Source: Xiphydria camelus
Lineage: Eukaryota > Arthropoda > Insecta > Hymenoptera > Xiphydriidae
Direction: 5' to 3'
DNA length: 64,000 nucleotides
NCBI GenBank assembly: GCA_963678675.1
Contig: OY783192.1
Location: forward strand, 26,224,288-26,288,287
Below are positions 20,264 through 32,861 of this stretch, piece after piece; position 1 is the stretch's first letter; every line of letters starts with the position of its first letter. The notes below the pieces were generated by a model. The model searched no databases. It worked only from the letters and a program-made list of their open reading frames with translations, and was not told the DNA's origin. The position numbers and the translations under genes are program-made.

Positions 20264-21077
20264 GTCCTATGGCCAACCGCGCAGGTGAGCTGCGACCTGA
20301 ATTCTTGACTTCGGCAGTATTTATGGTACAGTTAGAGTGGACTTCAGACGAGTGCGCTGCATAAGAACGAAAAGTGTCGACTGCTCTTCTAATAGCTGTC
20401 AATTCGGGAGATCGAAGCGTTTCCTGTAACCTCAAAATCGTAAAATTTTGAATTAGTAGTGAATAATTTGTAGAAGTGATGAGAAATAATCATAAATAAT
20501 CTTCCGAATTGACACCTTAGGTATCGCTCACGCCACTTCGTAAAACTACTTCCTAGACACGCGTGGTGCTAGCGCGGAAATAATTTCTGAAACAAATAGG
20601 CACATGAGGCGTGTAATTCCATTGGACATCGAAAAAACCCGAATGATTGTTAACTCTCACTTCTGAACATTACTTACCATTTATTCAAAGATTCACGATT
20701 TCGAGCTTAGACTTCGATCTCCCGAATTGATAGCCATCGGGAGATCAGACGTTTCACACTTTTCGTAAGAACGCAGCGTAAGAGCGAAAAGCGTCGTCTG
20801 ATTTCCCGATGGCTGTCACAATTCGGAAGATTATTTATGATTATTTCTCATCACTTCTACAAATTATTCACTACTAATTCAAAACTTTACGATTTTGAGG
20901 TTACACGAAACGCTTCGATCTCCCGAATTGAAAGCTATTAGAAGAGCAGTCGACACTTTTCGTTCTTATGCAGCGCACTCGTCTGAAGCCCACTCTAACT
21001 GTACCATAAATACTGCCGAAGTCAAGAATTCAGGTCGCAGCTCACCTGCGCGGTTGGCCATAGGACATGCGGTATAC
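20264..21077. mobile_element. Palindrome of the TACCGYATGTCC family, copy P2
   Basis: The ends ACCGCATGTCCTATGGCCAA and TTGGCCATAGGACATGCGGT open arms of about 250 bp. The middle (20,515-20,826) holds a second, inner inverted repeat around ATCTCCCGAATTGATAGCC / GGCTGTCACAATTCGG. Terminal and GACTTCGGCAGT modules are shared with P1, but the interior differs and no exon-like segment is present. It is flanked by TATA-like bases on both sides. Confidence 0.8.
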
Positions 21078-21426
21078 ACATATGTCGAACTCTTCCTTTA
21101 TCCATTTATTTCGCGTCGTCTTGCTTCATCCATAGTCGAAGTGATTTCCACGAAAAATTCATCACTTTCTTTGAATCTACGAATTATTTTTGTAGTATAT
21201 TGCCTTTGTAAGTAATAAATAAATTGAATGACTTCAAAGCAATTCATTTTTGTTATTTCACTCATCCTTTTCAAATTCCTCTCGATTTATTCTTACACTT
21301 ACCCTACTCAAAAATGGTAAACATTGCCTTAGCCATTGTGATCCTCCACGCCGGTTCACTTGTCTCGGCAACTCGTTAATTACTTTACTTTTATCACGAG
21401 AATATCACCCTTCTTTCATTACTCTG

Positions 21427-21545
21427 ATTTAACCGAATTTTTACTTGTTATTAATAAGCGCGTCTGACGATCGAAATAAACGCGAGGGAAATCATTTTGC
21501 GAATGAAAATATTTTATTAACTTTGAAAACCACGTTTTATTATCA
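21427..21545 (-). repeat. Dispersed repeat family A, reversed fragment
   Basis: On the minus strand TTTTCAAAGTTAATAAAATA, GATTTCCCTCGCGTTTATTT and a GACGCGCTTATTAATAA segment match positions 38,065-38,150 of copy B. The fragment has no other part of the family next to it. Confidence 0.7.
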
Positions 21546-23851
21546 AAAAATACAATTACTCCGAAAAATTCCACTTTGTAAACAAACGTACGTGTCAACC
21601 GCCATACTTTCTCGTTTACTAGGTGCCTACGCCCTAGGGAACTTCTCTCGCGACGATTAACGTCTGCCGGCGATAGCAGAACCAATCATTCGGCATCCTT
21701 GCGTCTCCGACCAATGGCGTACATACTATAGTCTACAAACCGCTATATACCGTATCGTCCTATGTCAACAACCTAGGAAAATACCCTGTATTGCTACGTT
21801 ATACAATTTTTGTGTTGCATGGTGTTCTCTAGTAGTACCTAATACCTTTTCGTCGTGAGCGGTCACCCATCCAACTACTATCCGCACTTTTTGCAGCTTA
21901 ACTTCGTTGATCGGTCGGTGTCCTTAAGTCCTCATCTGCTGAGCGCTCCTGTGTGCGTGGTGTTCTATTTAGAGAACTTTAAAATCGTTTAATTGTATCT
22001 TTTAAAAACAAAATGTTTCTGTATCGCATCACAACGCTGCACATGTCAAAAATAATATGGATGGACCAAAAACCAAGATGGACCTAATCAGCCTGCATAA
22101 GGGTACTCACATCATTACGAATTGCTTAGTTGGTTTGTATAGAGTCCATCAAGTAGCAATAAATTTCAATGCGGAAAAAGCTTTATCGTGAAATATATAG
22201 TATATAATTGTAATTTTTTGACGCGCCCTCAGTTTACCTTATATTTCCTGTGATGCTGGAAATTTAATAAAAAAAAATATTGTCTAAATTGATAAATTTA
22301 GCAACCAACTGTAATAAAATAGTCAAAAAGTAAATATAACCCATATTATTGATATCACTTCACCTATTTGTATTGTATATATTAAAAATATTGCAATTGC
22401 ACAAAACTCGTACACCCAACACAACAAAATAAACTCTTAAAACATGGCGTCAAATAAAATGTGGTTATGGCATAGTAGTTCTATAGCGTTTTTTTATAGA
22501 ACAAAAAACATTGTATTAATACTTATTTACTCTATAATGATTTTCTAACAACTCTATTATTATTCTCTATAACCGCCTTAAAGAGCTTTTTCTCTTAAGT
22601 TCGATAGCAGCTTCCATACTTGTAATTTGTTGTCCGCAGCAGAATTGTAACTTAGCAACCTCTTACACAATAGTTTTACAAAGAATCTATAAGCGACATT
22701 ACGGAATAATTTTATGAGTGTCACAGGAGATGGTATAATTCTATAAGGCACTATTTTGCATCGGTTTTACAGGAATTTGATCCTATAAGCACCGTTGGTG
22801 TAAAATTGTGTTACTATACACACTTATACGTTCTTGCAACGTTCTTGCAACACATTTAAAAAACAATTCAATTTCTGAAGGCAAAATAGTCTCATGTGCC
22901 ACATTAATGCAACAATTCAGTGTTCTAGATACAACTATAAAACATGAACAGAATATAAAACTCCTATTACTTTAAAATAGAATATTCTGCTAGCTGGCAA
23001 GTAACAGCTTTAGCTAATGATTAGTGCTCGATAATACTGGAGGAGCGATGAGGGACGGAAAGCATTCGAAGAATAACACATCTTTATCGACAGCTACAAG
23101 ATGAAAGAGTCTCGCAAATTTTCTGTATTCGGTTTTGTAGAACTCTTCCGGCTTTTCTAGAAATTATTTTAACGTATACACGGCAGTGTATTACTATAAT
23201 AGCAAAGCTGATATCAAGAAGTCCTCCATAAAATGTTTCGGACATAAAGCGAGCGGCCAGTTTTCGTGCTTCAAGGAGATTGAGTAAAAAACGGCCCCAA
23301 ATGTACCGCTTTGATTGAACGTTATTCATACTATTTTCCGACACAGACAACGGTCGATGCCGGATGATATTATAATTATAAGTTCTAACGCAAAATCGAA
23401 GGCCACGTGCTGCCTAACGTTTGCGAGGCCGAAAGTGGAATTGCGTTCAAATCGAATGTTCTGAATGCTTTATGAGTCCATTTTTTTCATACGAAACTTA
23501 ATATTTTTATTCTCATAAGTTATACCTTATCGAGATTAATAAGAAATCGATAAGATGAAATACTCATCCTTTGAATAGTTTGTGAGATATTTCATCTTAT
23601 GTAGGTACATGCTTTTTATTAGTCTCGCTAATTGTAAGCTCTAACGGGTTTACTATCCTGAGTGAAATACTCTGCAATATAAAAGTTCGTGCTTCGTACT
23701 GCTTATCACAAATACCTACATGAAGTTCCACATGTAACAACATCACCACTTCACTTTTAGCCTGTATACAACAAACGACCTTCACCCAACCGTGCCATCT
23801 AGTTCAAGTGTCGTCGCGCCGCGAACATAACACGATTTATGTATTCATACA
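21546..23851. other. Unannotated AT-rich interval
   Basis: No gene, RNA gene or repeat was recognised with confidence. A minus-strand frame at 23,084-23,350 (with NNVQSKRYIWGRFLLNL) has fairly protein-like composition but no motif I know and no splice context. It could be a transposase or host relic and is left uncalled. Confidence 0.35.
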
Positions 23852-25103
23852 CAGTCTGTTAAGGAAGAGCGTGTATGGCATTACTCGCAGTCGTTAAGAG
23901 TTATACGAATCTAAATCTTCGTTAGCAAGTTCAAGGAACCTCCGCCTTTGGTGCGTTGATGCAAAACGTTCAATCTATGTTGATCTATTGTTAGAGAAAA
24001 GCAGAAACCGCGATGAGTAAAGTGTACGCGAAATGTTTCGAAGCCGTGTTTCTTTGCACGCACCAAAAAAGGCCAAAAATGTCTTGTGTAGTGGCGGCCA
24101 AGTACAATGAAAAGTCGAAGGCGTTTGTTGAGAAGTGGGTGAATTACTATAAAGAGTCGAAGAATTTTGACGACCTTCCAGATCGTGGTTTAATAGAGGA
24201 AGCATCCAAAAAGAATGAAAAACAGATTGTGACATTGCTTTCGCGGAATCCTGGCTTGTCTTTGCGGCAAAGGCAAGCGAAATTGAAGCAGATAGGACTG
24301 GACGTATCGGACTATTCATAAGTATTTACGTGCAAATAATTTGAAATGGCGGAGTACACTGAAGAAACCACTGCTCTCCGAAAAACACGCTGCCGAACGA
24401 CTCGCCTGGACCCAGGAAAACATTGAGATCGTGACTCTGGAGTAATGTAGTTTTTTCCCATGAAGCTTCTGTTTGCAGTTTTGTAAGTATTCCACGGACA
24501 TGGTGTTCCTCCCCAAGCCAGTTCGTCCAGCGCACCGTTAAAAATCCAATCAAGGTGCATCTTTGGGGCTACTTCTCAAAGAAGGATATGGCATTTTGCA
24601 CCTCTTTACTGACAACCTCAATGCTCCTAAGATGGTCGAAATTTACAAGAAAGCCTTGATACTGATCGCCGAATGTCAATTCAGCACAAAATACGAAGAA
24701 TGGATATTGCAGGAGGACAATGATCCCAAACACAGGAGCCAACTGTGCACTGATTGGAAACGGGAAAATGGCATCATCACACTTAATTGGCCTTCATAAT
24801 TGCCTGATGCTAATCCAATCGAAAATGTCCGGGCCTACATCAAGCAGAAGCTTCGAGGAAAACGTGTTTTCACTGTGAAGCAACTACCCCGAGAAATTCG
24901 ATGCATTTCGAAGGCACTTCTTCGCGAATACGCCAAAAATTTGGTGGATAGTATGCCTCGGAGATGCTGGTGGGTATTGGACTCATTATTAACATAATAG
25001 CGCATTGCCTTGGAACATGTCGAACGTATGTCCGTGGAAAAAAACATTGTGAAATAAATTTTTTATGAATAACGCCGTACACACGCTCTTATTTAATAAA
25101 CTG
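23852..25103 (+). mobile_element. Degenerate Tc1-like element
   Basis: The left terminus CAGTCTGTTAAGGAAGAGCG is an imperfect inverted repeat of the right terminus (reverse complement CAGTTTATTAAATAAGAGCG). TACA lies directly outside both ends, consistent with a TA target. The 1.25-kb length is normal for Tc1/mariner. It carries the dead transposase described separately. Confidence 0.7.
24013..24998 (+). pseudogene. Tc1/IS630-type transposase with frameshifts and a lost catalytic residue
   Basis: The N-terminal helix-turn-helix is open from the ATG at 24,013 to 24,318 (MSKVYAKCFEAVFLC, SLRQRQAKLKQIGLD). After a frameshift the linker TIHKYLRANNLKWRST and PLLSEKHAAERL follow. After another shift the first catalytic block reads VVFSHEAS, where the family has FSDE, so the catalytic Asp is replaced by His. 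A third shift precedes GYGILHLFTDN. The second block, ILQEDNDPKHRS, keeps its Asp. The third, PDANPIENVRAYIK, is preceded by an in-frame TAA. The copy is catalytically dead by several independent lesions. It is the same family as the pieces at 12.2-13.0 kb. Confidence 0.8.
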
Positions 25104-28100
25104 TACATGGCGTCAATGATTCTAATCGACCCGCTTTAGATGACGGTAGATACTTCAAATAAGTCGATCATAGTTGAACGGTACAAGCGGATCATCTTGT
25201 TTCGCCATGAAGCGCCAATCACATTTAGCCTTCACGGCAAAACACTAACAATCAGTCAAGTTCGGAGTAGATGTTCGTATATATGTATACCTATATGTCG
25301 ATCGACCCTGGCTACGCGAAGTGGGCGGGAGATCCGATTTTCCACGCCGTCGCTCGATGCATGTAAAACGTGACATTACCTCTACTCATGCGGCGCCTAT
25401 TTTCGACACACGTACGTACCTATATATTGTACATTATTCGGCATAGCGCAGCAATCTAGCCGCCTGTATGCCTGACCGCCGGGAAACGTAACAGAGTGTG
25501 TAGCGAGGCCTGAAATACTTGCATGGAACGGAGATTACGTATGTGCATTATTATAGTGCGACGTTGTGGGGCATTAAATTACGAGTAGAAATTAGAGGTT
25601 CGCGAAGGTGGCGTAAAGAACGAAACTGGAGAGAGAACACACCACGATGTACCACTTTTACGCCGCGTATCCGATTATACTGACTTTTTTTCTCTTCGTT
25701 CGAGATTCTGGAACTTTTAGTTCTTCCTCCTCCTTTTTCCGTCGTTTTACTACTTTTTATGCCCTGTTCTTTCTTTAGCCCGCATACTGCCGGTTACTTT
25801 AAGTGGCCTACCACGTATACCTCCGCTGAATGTGTTAAGCTGGTACTGAATTTAACAACGTCATCCAAAGACACGGTAGCTGCACTAAAATTTGAAAGTA
25901 AAATTTTCCTACTATATTTCTGGCTTTTAGAAATTATCCGATTGCTGGACTCCTTGTGGCTAAAATGTCACAACTAAAATTATATTTTCTTAAATTATTA
26001 TCATTACTATAGTTCCTTAAATTATATAGGAAAAGTTTATATCGGGTGCAATACAGAATTGGCCCCTCATTGCCGTTAAAAGTAACGGGTACGTGGGGCC
26101 AACTTTATGTCCCAACCGGAACTAATCTTCACCATTAATATTAATTATATTTTATAGTAAATATTAAACACTCAGCTCTCTTATACACGAGATCTAAGAC
26201 GACTCCAATAATGCCTCACTGAACGTAGAAATTTTAATTTTGCAGAAGCACGTCAAAAAAGAGATATTGGATTAGCCCCGCTTTCGAGCTAGCAAGTACG
26301 CATACGTTCTTAACTACATATAACACTATTTATTCACAAAATATTAGCTTTGCTAAAATGACGTAGGTCTGAGGGCTCTGGGATCTCACTCTATAAGTGC
26401 CACGGCATATTTAAGCTAGACAGCCGATTTTCTCAACTTTAGCTTTTTGACACTTAGACCCTTTAGAATGTACACTCTTCAATTTATACTAGCTACGCAA
26501 AACCATTGTTCACGCTCTTTATGTACGATATTCGTATAGGAGAAAGTAGAGTAATTGTGCGCGGTGGGTAATTGTACACATCGTGGTTTTGGTCACTTCT
26601 TCAGTAGAAGGAAATATCATCGAGTCGAAATGTTGAAGCAAAAGTTAATTCTTTATGATATAACTGTAAGTTATATCGATTTGAAGAATTGCTAATAACA
26701 GAAGTCGGAAAGAGTTAAGTCCTCTGTTTTTTGATGTAATTTAGGAGGTCTAGGAAACAAGGTGGTAAATCCGTAATTTTAATTTGTTTATTTAATTTAA
26801 CACATTTTACGAAAGTACGTTATTCTGCACGTCCTTTGAGCTATTGTTCATTTCTTTCCAATAAAGTATCTATGACTAAATTTGTTTCATACCCAATTAG
26901 GTCGCAGCGGGTAATTATACGTATGCATTCCCAAATACGCAGAATTACTTCTTGCACACATGTAAGACTATTTCTATTTTCGCATATTCTCGAATTATAC
27001 TGTCAGAACAGACGTATCTACTTAAAGAGGGCAATCTGATGAAGCTGAAAATGATCTATATGTGTGATTCTTGTTTGAGAAAGTAATTTTCCTAATCTTA
27101 TTACTAATTTTCAATAATATAAACATTAATTGAATACATTTTCTCGATTTCGTATTAATATTCTATAAAACATTCATTTCATTAAATTATTTTCTATGTC
27201 TTTCATTCTGCGCACAATTACCCGACACACAAGAGGTTTTTCGCTTTTACATTTGTTTTTCTCTTTGCAAAATAACATCAGCTAATGAAAAATTATTCAA
27301 TATAAGGATGCATAATGATAAAAGAGTATTTGGAGCTTCTTTTGCCATGTTTATATTGAAGGGTTCGAGATAAGAAGGGTACAAGCCACAATCTCTTTAG
27401 ATTTGGAATTTTCGTAATATTCTTACGAAATACAATGATGGTGTACTGAAGCATTGATACATATATCAACAAATATAATTATTATTTACCGTTATATAAC
27501 GAAAACAACATTTTATATTTTAATGCGACATTTTGAACTCAATTATCTAAGAAACTGTTGTAGGTGGCTTGGTAAAGCAATTTAATAAATGTTTATTTAC
27601 AGATTTTACAAATCTATCGACCAACAGCATTACTGACCTATCTAATTAATTACATTTATAGCATTATGCCGACGGTCAAGTTACCGAATTCTTTAATTAA
27701 AGCGGGTTCTAATCTGTACGTTATTAACTAGCTGCGTGCCAATAATGGCATTTAGTCGAGGTTAGAGCTAATTGCATTTGGCCTACGGTTTATCAATAAT
27801 CTCGGTCGAGATTATCGAATTAATAAAACCGTCCGACCGTCTGACCGACCCTCCAACCGAGAGTATCTATACAGGAATTGGAACGCCATTGCGTTCAATA
27901 GTCAATAGTCAATACGAGATTTTGGCATTTCGTGCTTTTGCCACTGGTCTGCTGACATCGCCACCGTCCGGCCTTCATACTCACGTACACTTCCCTTTGT
28001 AGCGACGACCCGTGACCAGTCGGTATTTGTACAAAGCCCAGCCGATGGTAAATTTCAAGGTCCCTGTAACTGTGCGGTTCTGCTCGGGTCGGGATATCAT

Positions 28101-28254
28101 GTACGTGTGTACGAAGGCTCGCACACTGGGACGCGTTGTCCGTACAAGGCTTTAAAGAACGCTCCGTACTGCTTCGTACACCAATACAGTGAGCGTGTAG
28201 TAGGTATGTTCGTTCATCTCGGCGTAAAGCGAGCAGTGAGAACCCGTGTAGGTA
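25104..28254. other. Single-copy AT-rich interval
   Basis: No repeat module from elsewhere in the window appears here, and no frame longer than about 77 codons has recognisable motifs. GTAATTGTGCGC near 26,550 and GCGCACAATTAC near 27,210 are mutually inverted and might be decayed element ends. A small palindrome ATAATCTCGGTCGAGATTAT lies at about 27,795. This may be host intergenic or intronic DNA. Confidence 0.4.
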
Positions 28255-28410
28255 TCTTTATGTCTGCCCCCTCCACCCCTTAATTTTTACATCGAATTTT
28301 CTCAATAAATATATGTATGGTTATAACCAAAATTATGCTTAGTTACACCATATAAATTGATTATTCTCTAATGATAGATTGAGAAAGACCAGAATAAATT
28401 GTTCATTTAT
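28255..28410 (+). repeat. Dispersed repeat family A, truncated copy
   Basis: The segment TCTGCCCCCTCCACCCCTTA through TATAACCAAAATTATGCTTA matches 430-560 of copy A with scattered substitutions. It is joined on both sides to unrelated sequence. Confidence 0.75.
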
Positions 28411-28469
28411 ACCGGTAGAGATCGAGTCGGTAGTTAGAGTTGGCTTACAGCCCGTAAACACTGTGTAGT

Positions 28470-28592
28470 TTATTCACTGTTTCGATAATTTTAACAAATC
28501 GGTGCAAATCGAATGCTATGTTATGAACATAATATCCGGTTTGCACTGATTCGTTAAAATTACTGAAACGGTGAATAAACCACATAGTTTGT
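28470..28592. repeat. Imperfect 50-bp hairpin
   Basis: ACTGTGTAGTTTATTCACTG...CGGTGCAAATCG is mirrored by CGGTTTGCACTG...CGGTGAATAAACCACATAGT. The arms diverge by several substitutions, so it is an old short palindrome. No terminal duplication is visible. Confidence 0.6.
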
Positions 28593-28912
28593 TTATTTAC
28601 GATTTTTATGACTTCTTTCACGAACGAATTGTTCTAGGGAAAATGTAAATATTATCGAAACATTAATTATAAAATCATGACATGTTGATGATTTGATTTA
28701 TCATTCATAATTTTTAAATCAGTCATCTAGGCTGAAAATATTTTTACCGATTTTCCGTTTATCATTGAGTGCGCTCTAGTTGCGAAATTCGATGTTCAAT
28801 TGTTTTCAAACTGTTAACACGCGATACGTCAGCTGACAACAATGAATGTGTAGTGACGCGCCACGCCGCTCTTTTCTCCGCCTTGTTGGAAACTACGCGA
28901 TAAAGCGATCAG

Positions 28913-29072
28913 GGGCCCCTTTCTCTAACTCACTCGCAAAGTTGCGTATACGCATCTTAGCCAATAGACCAATCAGGATCAAGTATTCCGTTGTGGAGGG
29001 GGTCCTGATTGATCTACTCGCTAAGAAACGTATACGTTTCTCTTGCGAGTAAGTTAGAGAAAGGAGCCCCAG
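28913..29072. mobile_element. ~160-bp palindromic MITE (GTATACG family), copy 1
   Basis: The arms GGGGCCCCTTTCTCTAACTC and GAGAAAGGAGCCCC-type sequence surround CGTATACGCATCTTAGC and its mirror. The middle contains CCAATCAGGATCAAGTATTC and a complementary GGTCCTGATTG. Related copies lie at 43,003-43,172 and 54,341-54,520, each next to a module of the palindrome mosaic. Confidence 0.75.
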
Positions 29073-29109
29073 GGGTCTCCTTACCTGAGAACCCTGCCTA
29101 CATCACAAC

Positions 29110-29329
29110 TAAGGGCCTTTGCACACGACGTTTTTTAAACTAGCTGACGACGCGCGTTATACGCGATTAGGACGCTCAGCAAACGCAAGGCAGTCGGCAA
29201 GTTGAGACTTTTACACACGATCCTTGCTAATACAATCTGCTAATACGCGCTAATGACGCGCAGCGAACGCGCTCATCAAAAAGGCGCATCGTCAGCTAGT
29301 TTAAAAAACGTCGTGTGCAAAGGCCCTTA
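29110..29329. mobile_element. 220-bp MITE with 40-bp terminal inverted repeats
   Basis: TAAGGGCCTTTGCACACGAC and GTCGTGTGCAAAGGCCCTTA are perfect mirror ends. The repeat extends through TTTTTTAAACTAGCTGACGA for about 40 bp on each side with almost no differences, so the insertion is young. The interior is short and GC-richer. Confidence 0.85.
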
Positions 29330-29664
29330 CGGTTGCCAGCTTTATCGCAGCGTTCCGTACCCCGAGGTACATATGTCGGTACCTCGTCGAACCTTTGTCT
29401 CACGGTGTACGGAATTTCGCCGGAAAGGCAGTCGGTCTTGAGCTTCAGATGCGTACAGTTGCGTATTTTTTTTCTATCCACTAAAGTAAGTAGATAACAA
29501 ACCATACAATAAATTTATAATATTAATAAGCTTCATATCACGCTTCAGTTCAATACACAACTGAACTCGGCAATAATAATAACTGATCACATTCTATCAT
29601 TTAAAAAAATGTTTCATATTTATCTGACATAAGAGCACGAAAGAAAATTAACGAAAAAAGAAGT

Positions 29665-30212
29665 GACCCCCACCCCCCCACCCCCCACCCCCCACCCTTC
29701 AAAACATCGACGATGTATGATAGCACGAATTAATAAAATAGCTCCCTTTCCAAAGTAATCATGTAACAACTTACGAATCACCAAAGATAATGAAAAAATT
29801 ATGATAAAAAATTAATGAAATCATTACCGCCAAATTAATGAAAGCAAGTGTGTTGTCAAGGTATGTTGCGTTAATGAGAGAAATAGTACATAATTCCATA
29901 CAATGGTAAACTTTGCTACAGAGACTAAAAATAATATAAGGGAAAAAAAACTAAGTTCCACTGAAACTCTGAGAATATATCCTCAGTTAACCATTGTATG
30001 GAATTATGTACTATTTCTCTCATTAACGCAACATACCTTGACAACACACTTGCTTTCATTAATTTGGCGGTAATGATTTCATTACTTTTTTATCATAATT
30101 TTTTCATTATCTTTGGTGATTCGTAAGTTGTTACATGATTACTTTGGAAAGGGAGCTATTTTATTAATTCGTGCTATCATACATCGTCGATGTTTTGAAG
30201 GGGGGGGGGGGG
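29665..30212. mobile_element. Foldback element with poly-C/poly-G ends
   Basis: The arms 29,696-29,912 and 29,986-30,202 are almost perfect inverted repeats of 217 bp (CCTTCAAAACATCGACGATG against CATCGTCGATGTTTTGAAGG). They are capped by C-rich tracts on the left and a G run on the right. The loop is about 73 bp. No coding sequence is present. The capping homopolymers are unusual and may have come from slippage at the terminus. Confidence 0.8.
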
Positions 30213-31280
30213 TAGAGTTTACCGCAGCACATATCGGTCTACGTACACCATATATGCGCTCGCTTCATCATTGGAAAGCTAACAACAAGCCTCAACGGCT
30301 TCCCCTCACTCCTATAACATTGAGATATTGACAATTTCATCGCCAAGGAATTGATTTCTAGCAATGTGTCCGGAAGATTGAATTCTCCAACTTGAAATGG
30401 CAAATCTTTCCTAACGTTTACGTCGATATATAAATTGTAATAAAATAAATCAGTAAATATTTAAATAATCTTACAAAATTATTTAGTTTAACCAATTTTT
30501 CTCTGAGTTTCCGGCCTAATCCATAAAATTCCCTGAATTTCTTGGATTTTTCAAAATTCTCTGATATCTACATAATGCCATGTTAAATTTATTAGCAGTA
30601 GACGAAAGTACATTATGTGTCAATGTCGGGTCGTAAATTACAATCCGCCGCTTTAACTACATATTGCAAGTGTCGCCTAACTTAATATTCCGCTTTAAAT
30701 TGGGATCAGCCGCATCGCGCAGCAGTATATTGCGTTAATTTGTTTCAGAGAGGTCCCCTTTGAAAGCTCCACGATGGGCTAACTCGTTTGCCAACTTCTC
30801 TTAATCGCTTCCTCCGCAACTAGTAAAATTCCATGCTTCAGAAAAAAAAGCACATCGTTCGTTCTCTGTGCTTAAACGATAAGACGGCACGAACTGACGC
30901 AAAGGATAGAATTTTTATCAGGTTTTGCGTAAAAGGGAAACATATCGCCTCGACCCTAATTAATTTCTGCAACAGAACGGCGCTGCTTGCTGTATACTCG
31001 TAACAATGAAGCTATATAAGAATCCTGTCGGGTCCACACGTGGTCCCGCACGTTCCTCAATGGGAATCTAAAGTGTAAGCATTATATAGGTACTTTCCAG
31101 AGATGAAATCCCTATATAAAACCTACGAGGCTTTATAAAAATCCCATTGAACCGAATTTCTGTATGATCGCTTATAAATGTAACGACTGTAATCTGCTTT
31201 ATTACTTTGCTAGCTCATCGAGCGACATCGAGAACGAATTTAGCGATTTTATAAAGAGGTCCGCAATTCGATTAAAATTA
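30213..31280. other. Unannotated single-copy interval
   Basis: I find no gene or repeat here. Confidence 0.4.
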
Positions 31281-31282
31281 TA

Positions 31283-31519
31283 TGAGCCGTTGAAAACCAG
31301 AATGGTGTAAGTCACATTTCATGTAAGCTGAGATTATTTGACTGCAAAGTTAAGTACAATTTGAAAAATCTGTTTGGATGATACAAACAGATATTTTAAA
31401 CCGTACATGTCTGTTTTGTATCATCTAGGCAGATTTTTCAAATTGTACTTAATTTTGCAGTCAAATAATCTCAGCTTACATGAAATGTGACTTACACCAT
31501 TCTGGTTTTCAACGGCTCA
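31283..31519. mobile_element. 237-bp palindromic MITE
   Basis: TGAGCCGTTGAAAACCAGAA and its exact mirror open arms of about 110 bp. TA flanks both sides (31,281-31,282 and 31,520-31,521). The loop has ATACAAACAGATATT. The arms are nearly identical, and the TA duplication indicates Tc1/mariner-type mobilisation. Confidence 0.85.
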
Positions 31520-31572
31520 TATCAAAAAGTTGTACTTTATCTCTAGTCGGTAGAGCGCATAGGAGATATGTA

Positions 31573-32861
31573 TTAGGAGGTTGCATTGAAAGTCGCTGTT
31601 CTCCTGTAGGTGGCTCTAACTACTTATGTCGTGCGCAGCGACTAATGTATTGTATTACTTTAACTTATGGACATTTCTCATTAAGATTCAATCATTAAAC
31701 TGCCATTTTCGATTAATATAAGTCTATGTCTATAACCAAAGAAAATGGAATGTGACAAGTTGTTTTTTCGATGTGTACTTCTACACTATTTTGATTTTTT
31801 AAAAAAGTGCTGCTGCAGCTCATCAATTACTTGTGCAAACTTATGCTGAATCAGCTCTATCAGAAACAGTATGTAGAGACTGGTTTCGTCGCTTTAAAAG
31901 TGGAAACTGTGTTCATTTGTTCACGACAAACAACGGCCAGATCAAACAAAAAAGCTCAAAGATGAACAACTGCAAGCTCTATTGGAAGAAAACCCTACTG
32001 AAACGCTCAAAGAGTTGGCTCAACAGCTTTAAATCGATAAATCTACAATTTCACGACGTCAACATGCCACGGGAAAGATTGAAAAAGAAGGAAAGTTGCT
32101 GCCACATGAATTGACCGAAAATGCCATTGCTAATCGTCTGAACATCTCGATTTCTTTGCTTGCAAAGCATAAAAAGAAAAGTTTTTTATGGGGTATCGTA
32201 ACTGGTGATGAGAAATAGATCTATTTGGACAACCCGAAACGCAAAAAATCATGGGTTGATCCTGACCAACCATCAACGTCGATACCAAAACGAAACATCC
32301 ACAGTCGCAAAACAATGCTTTCAATTTGGTGGGATATGGAAGGTGCCGTTTGTTATGAGTTGTTGAAATCGAATGAAGCAATTACTGCCGAACGTTATCA
32401 ACAACAATTGGAGCGTTTAAATGATAATTTGATGCAAAAATGATCATCAATTACATCAAATCGCCGAAAACTGTTTCTTCTTCACGGCAGGTCTCGGCCT
32501 CATGTTGCTTGAGCCGTGAAAAAAACATTGATGAAGCTTGAATGGGAAGTTCTCCCGCACCCAGCGTATTCTCCAGATCTGGCCCCGGGTGATTATCATT
32601 TATTTAGATCGATACAATACGATTTTGAAGATGCACACTTCCATAATTACCAAGAAATCAAAAATTGGGTTGCCGAGTGGATTAGCTCAAAAAGTAGACA
32701 ATTCTTTCGTCGCGGAATACAACTTCTGCCGAAAAACTGGAAAAAAGTTATAGCTTCCGAAGACAAATATGTACTTCTCGATTGAGGTATTCATACATTT
32801 TATTACGACATAATGTTTTAAAAAGAAGAAAAAAAGAACGGCTTTCAATGCAACCTCCTAA
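31573..32861 (+). mobile_element. mariner element
   Basis: Terminal inverted repeats TTAGGAGGTTGCATTGAAAG and CTTTCAATGCAACCTCCTAA are flanked by TA at 31,571-31,572 and 32,862-32,863. The length of 1,289 bp is the normal mariner size, and the dead transposase inside is in the plus orientation. It stands alone, outside the palindrome mosaic. Confidence 0.9.
31833..32785 (+). pseudogene. mariner transposase, multiply broken
   Basis: Pieces in order are an N-terminal DNA-binding part with CRDWFRRFKSGN; after frame changes, IDKSTISRRQHATGK; VTGDEK followed by a stop where the family has Trp (TGDEKW, first catalytic Asp); NPKRKKSWVDP; MLSIWWDMEGAV; TAERYQQQLERL; a broken segment for the second Asp (LLHGRSRPHVA, where the family has LHDNARPH); and finally EVLPHPAYSPDLAPGDYHLF with the third Asp of DD34D. 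At least three frame changes and two stops make it non-functional. The last 90 codons (32,516-32,785) remain open. Confidence 0.85.

Noticed and set aside
26545..27232. Element bounded by GTAATTGTGCGC inverted repeats
   Set aside because: Only about 12 bp match, no target duplication is visible and the interior has no other symmetry.
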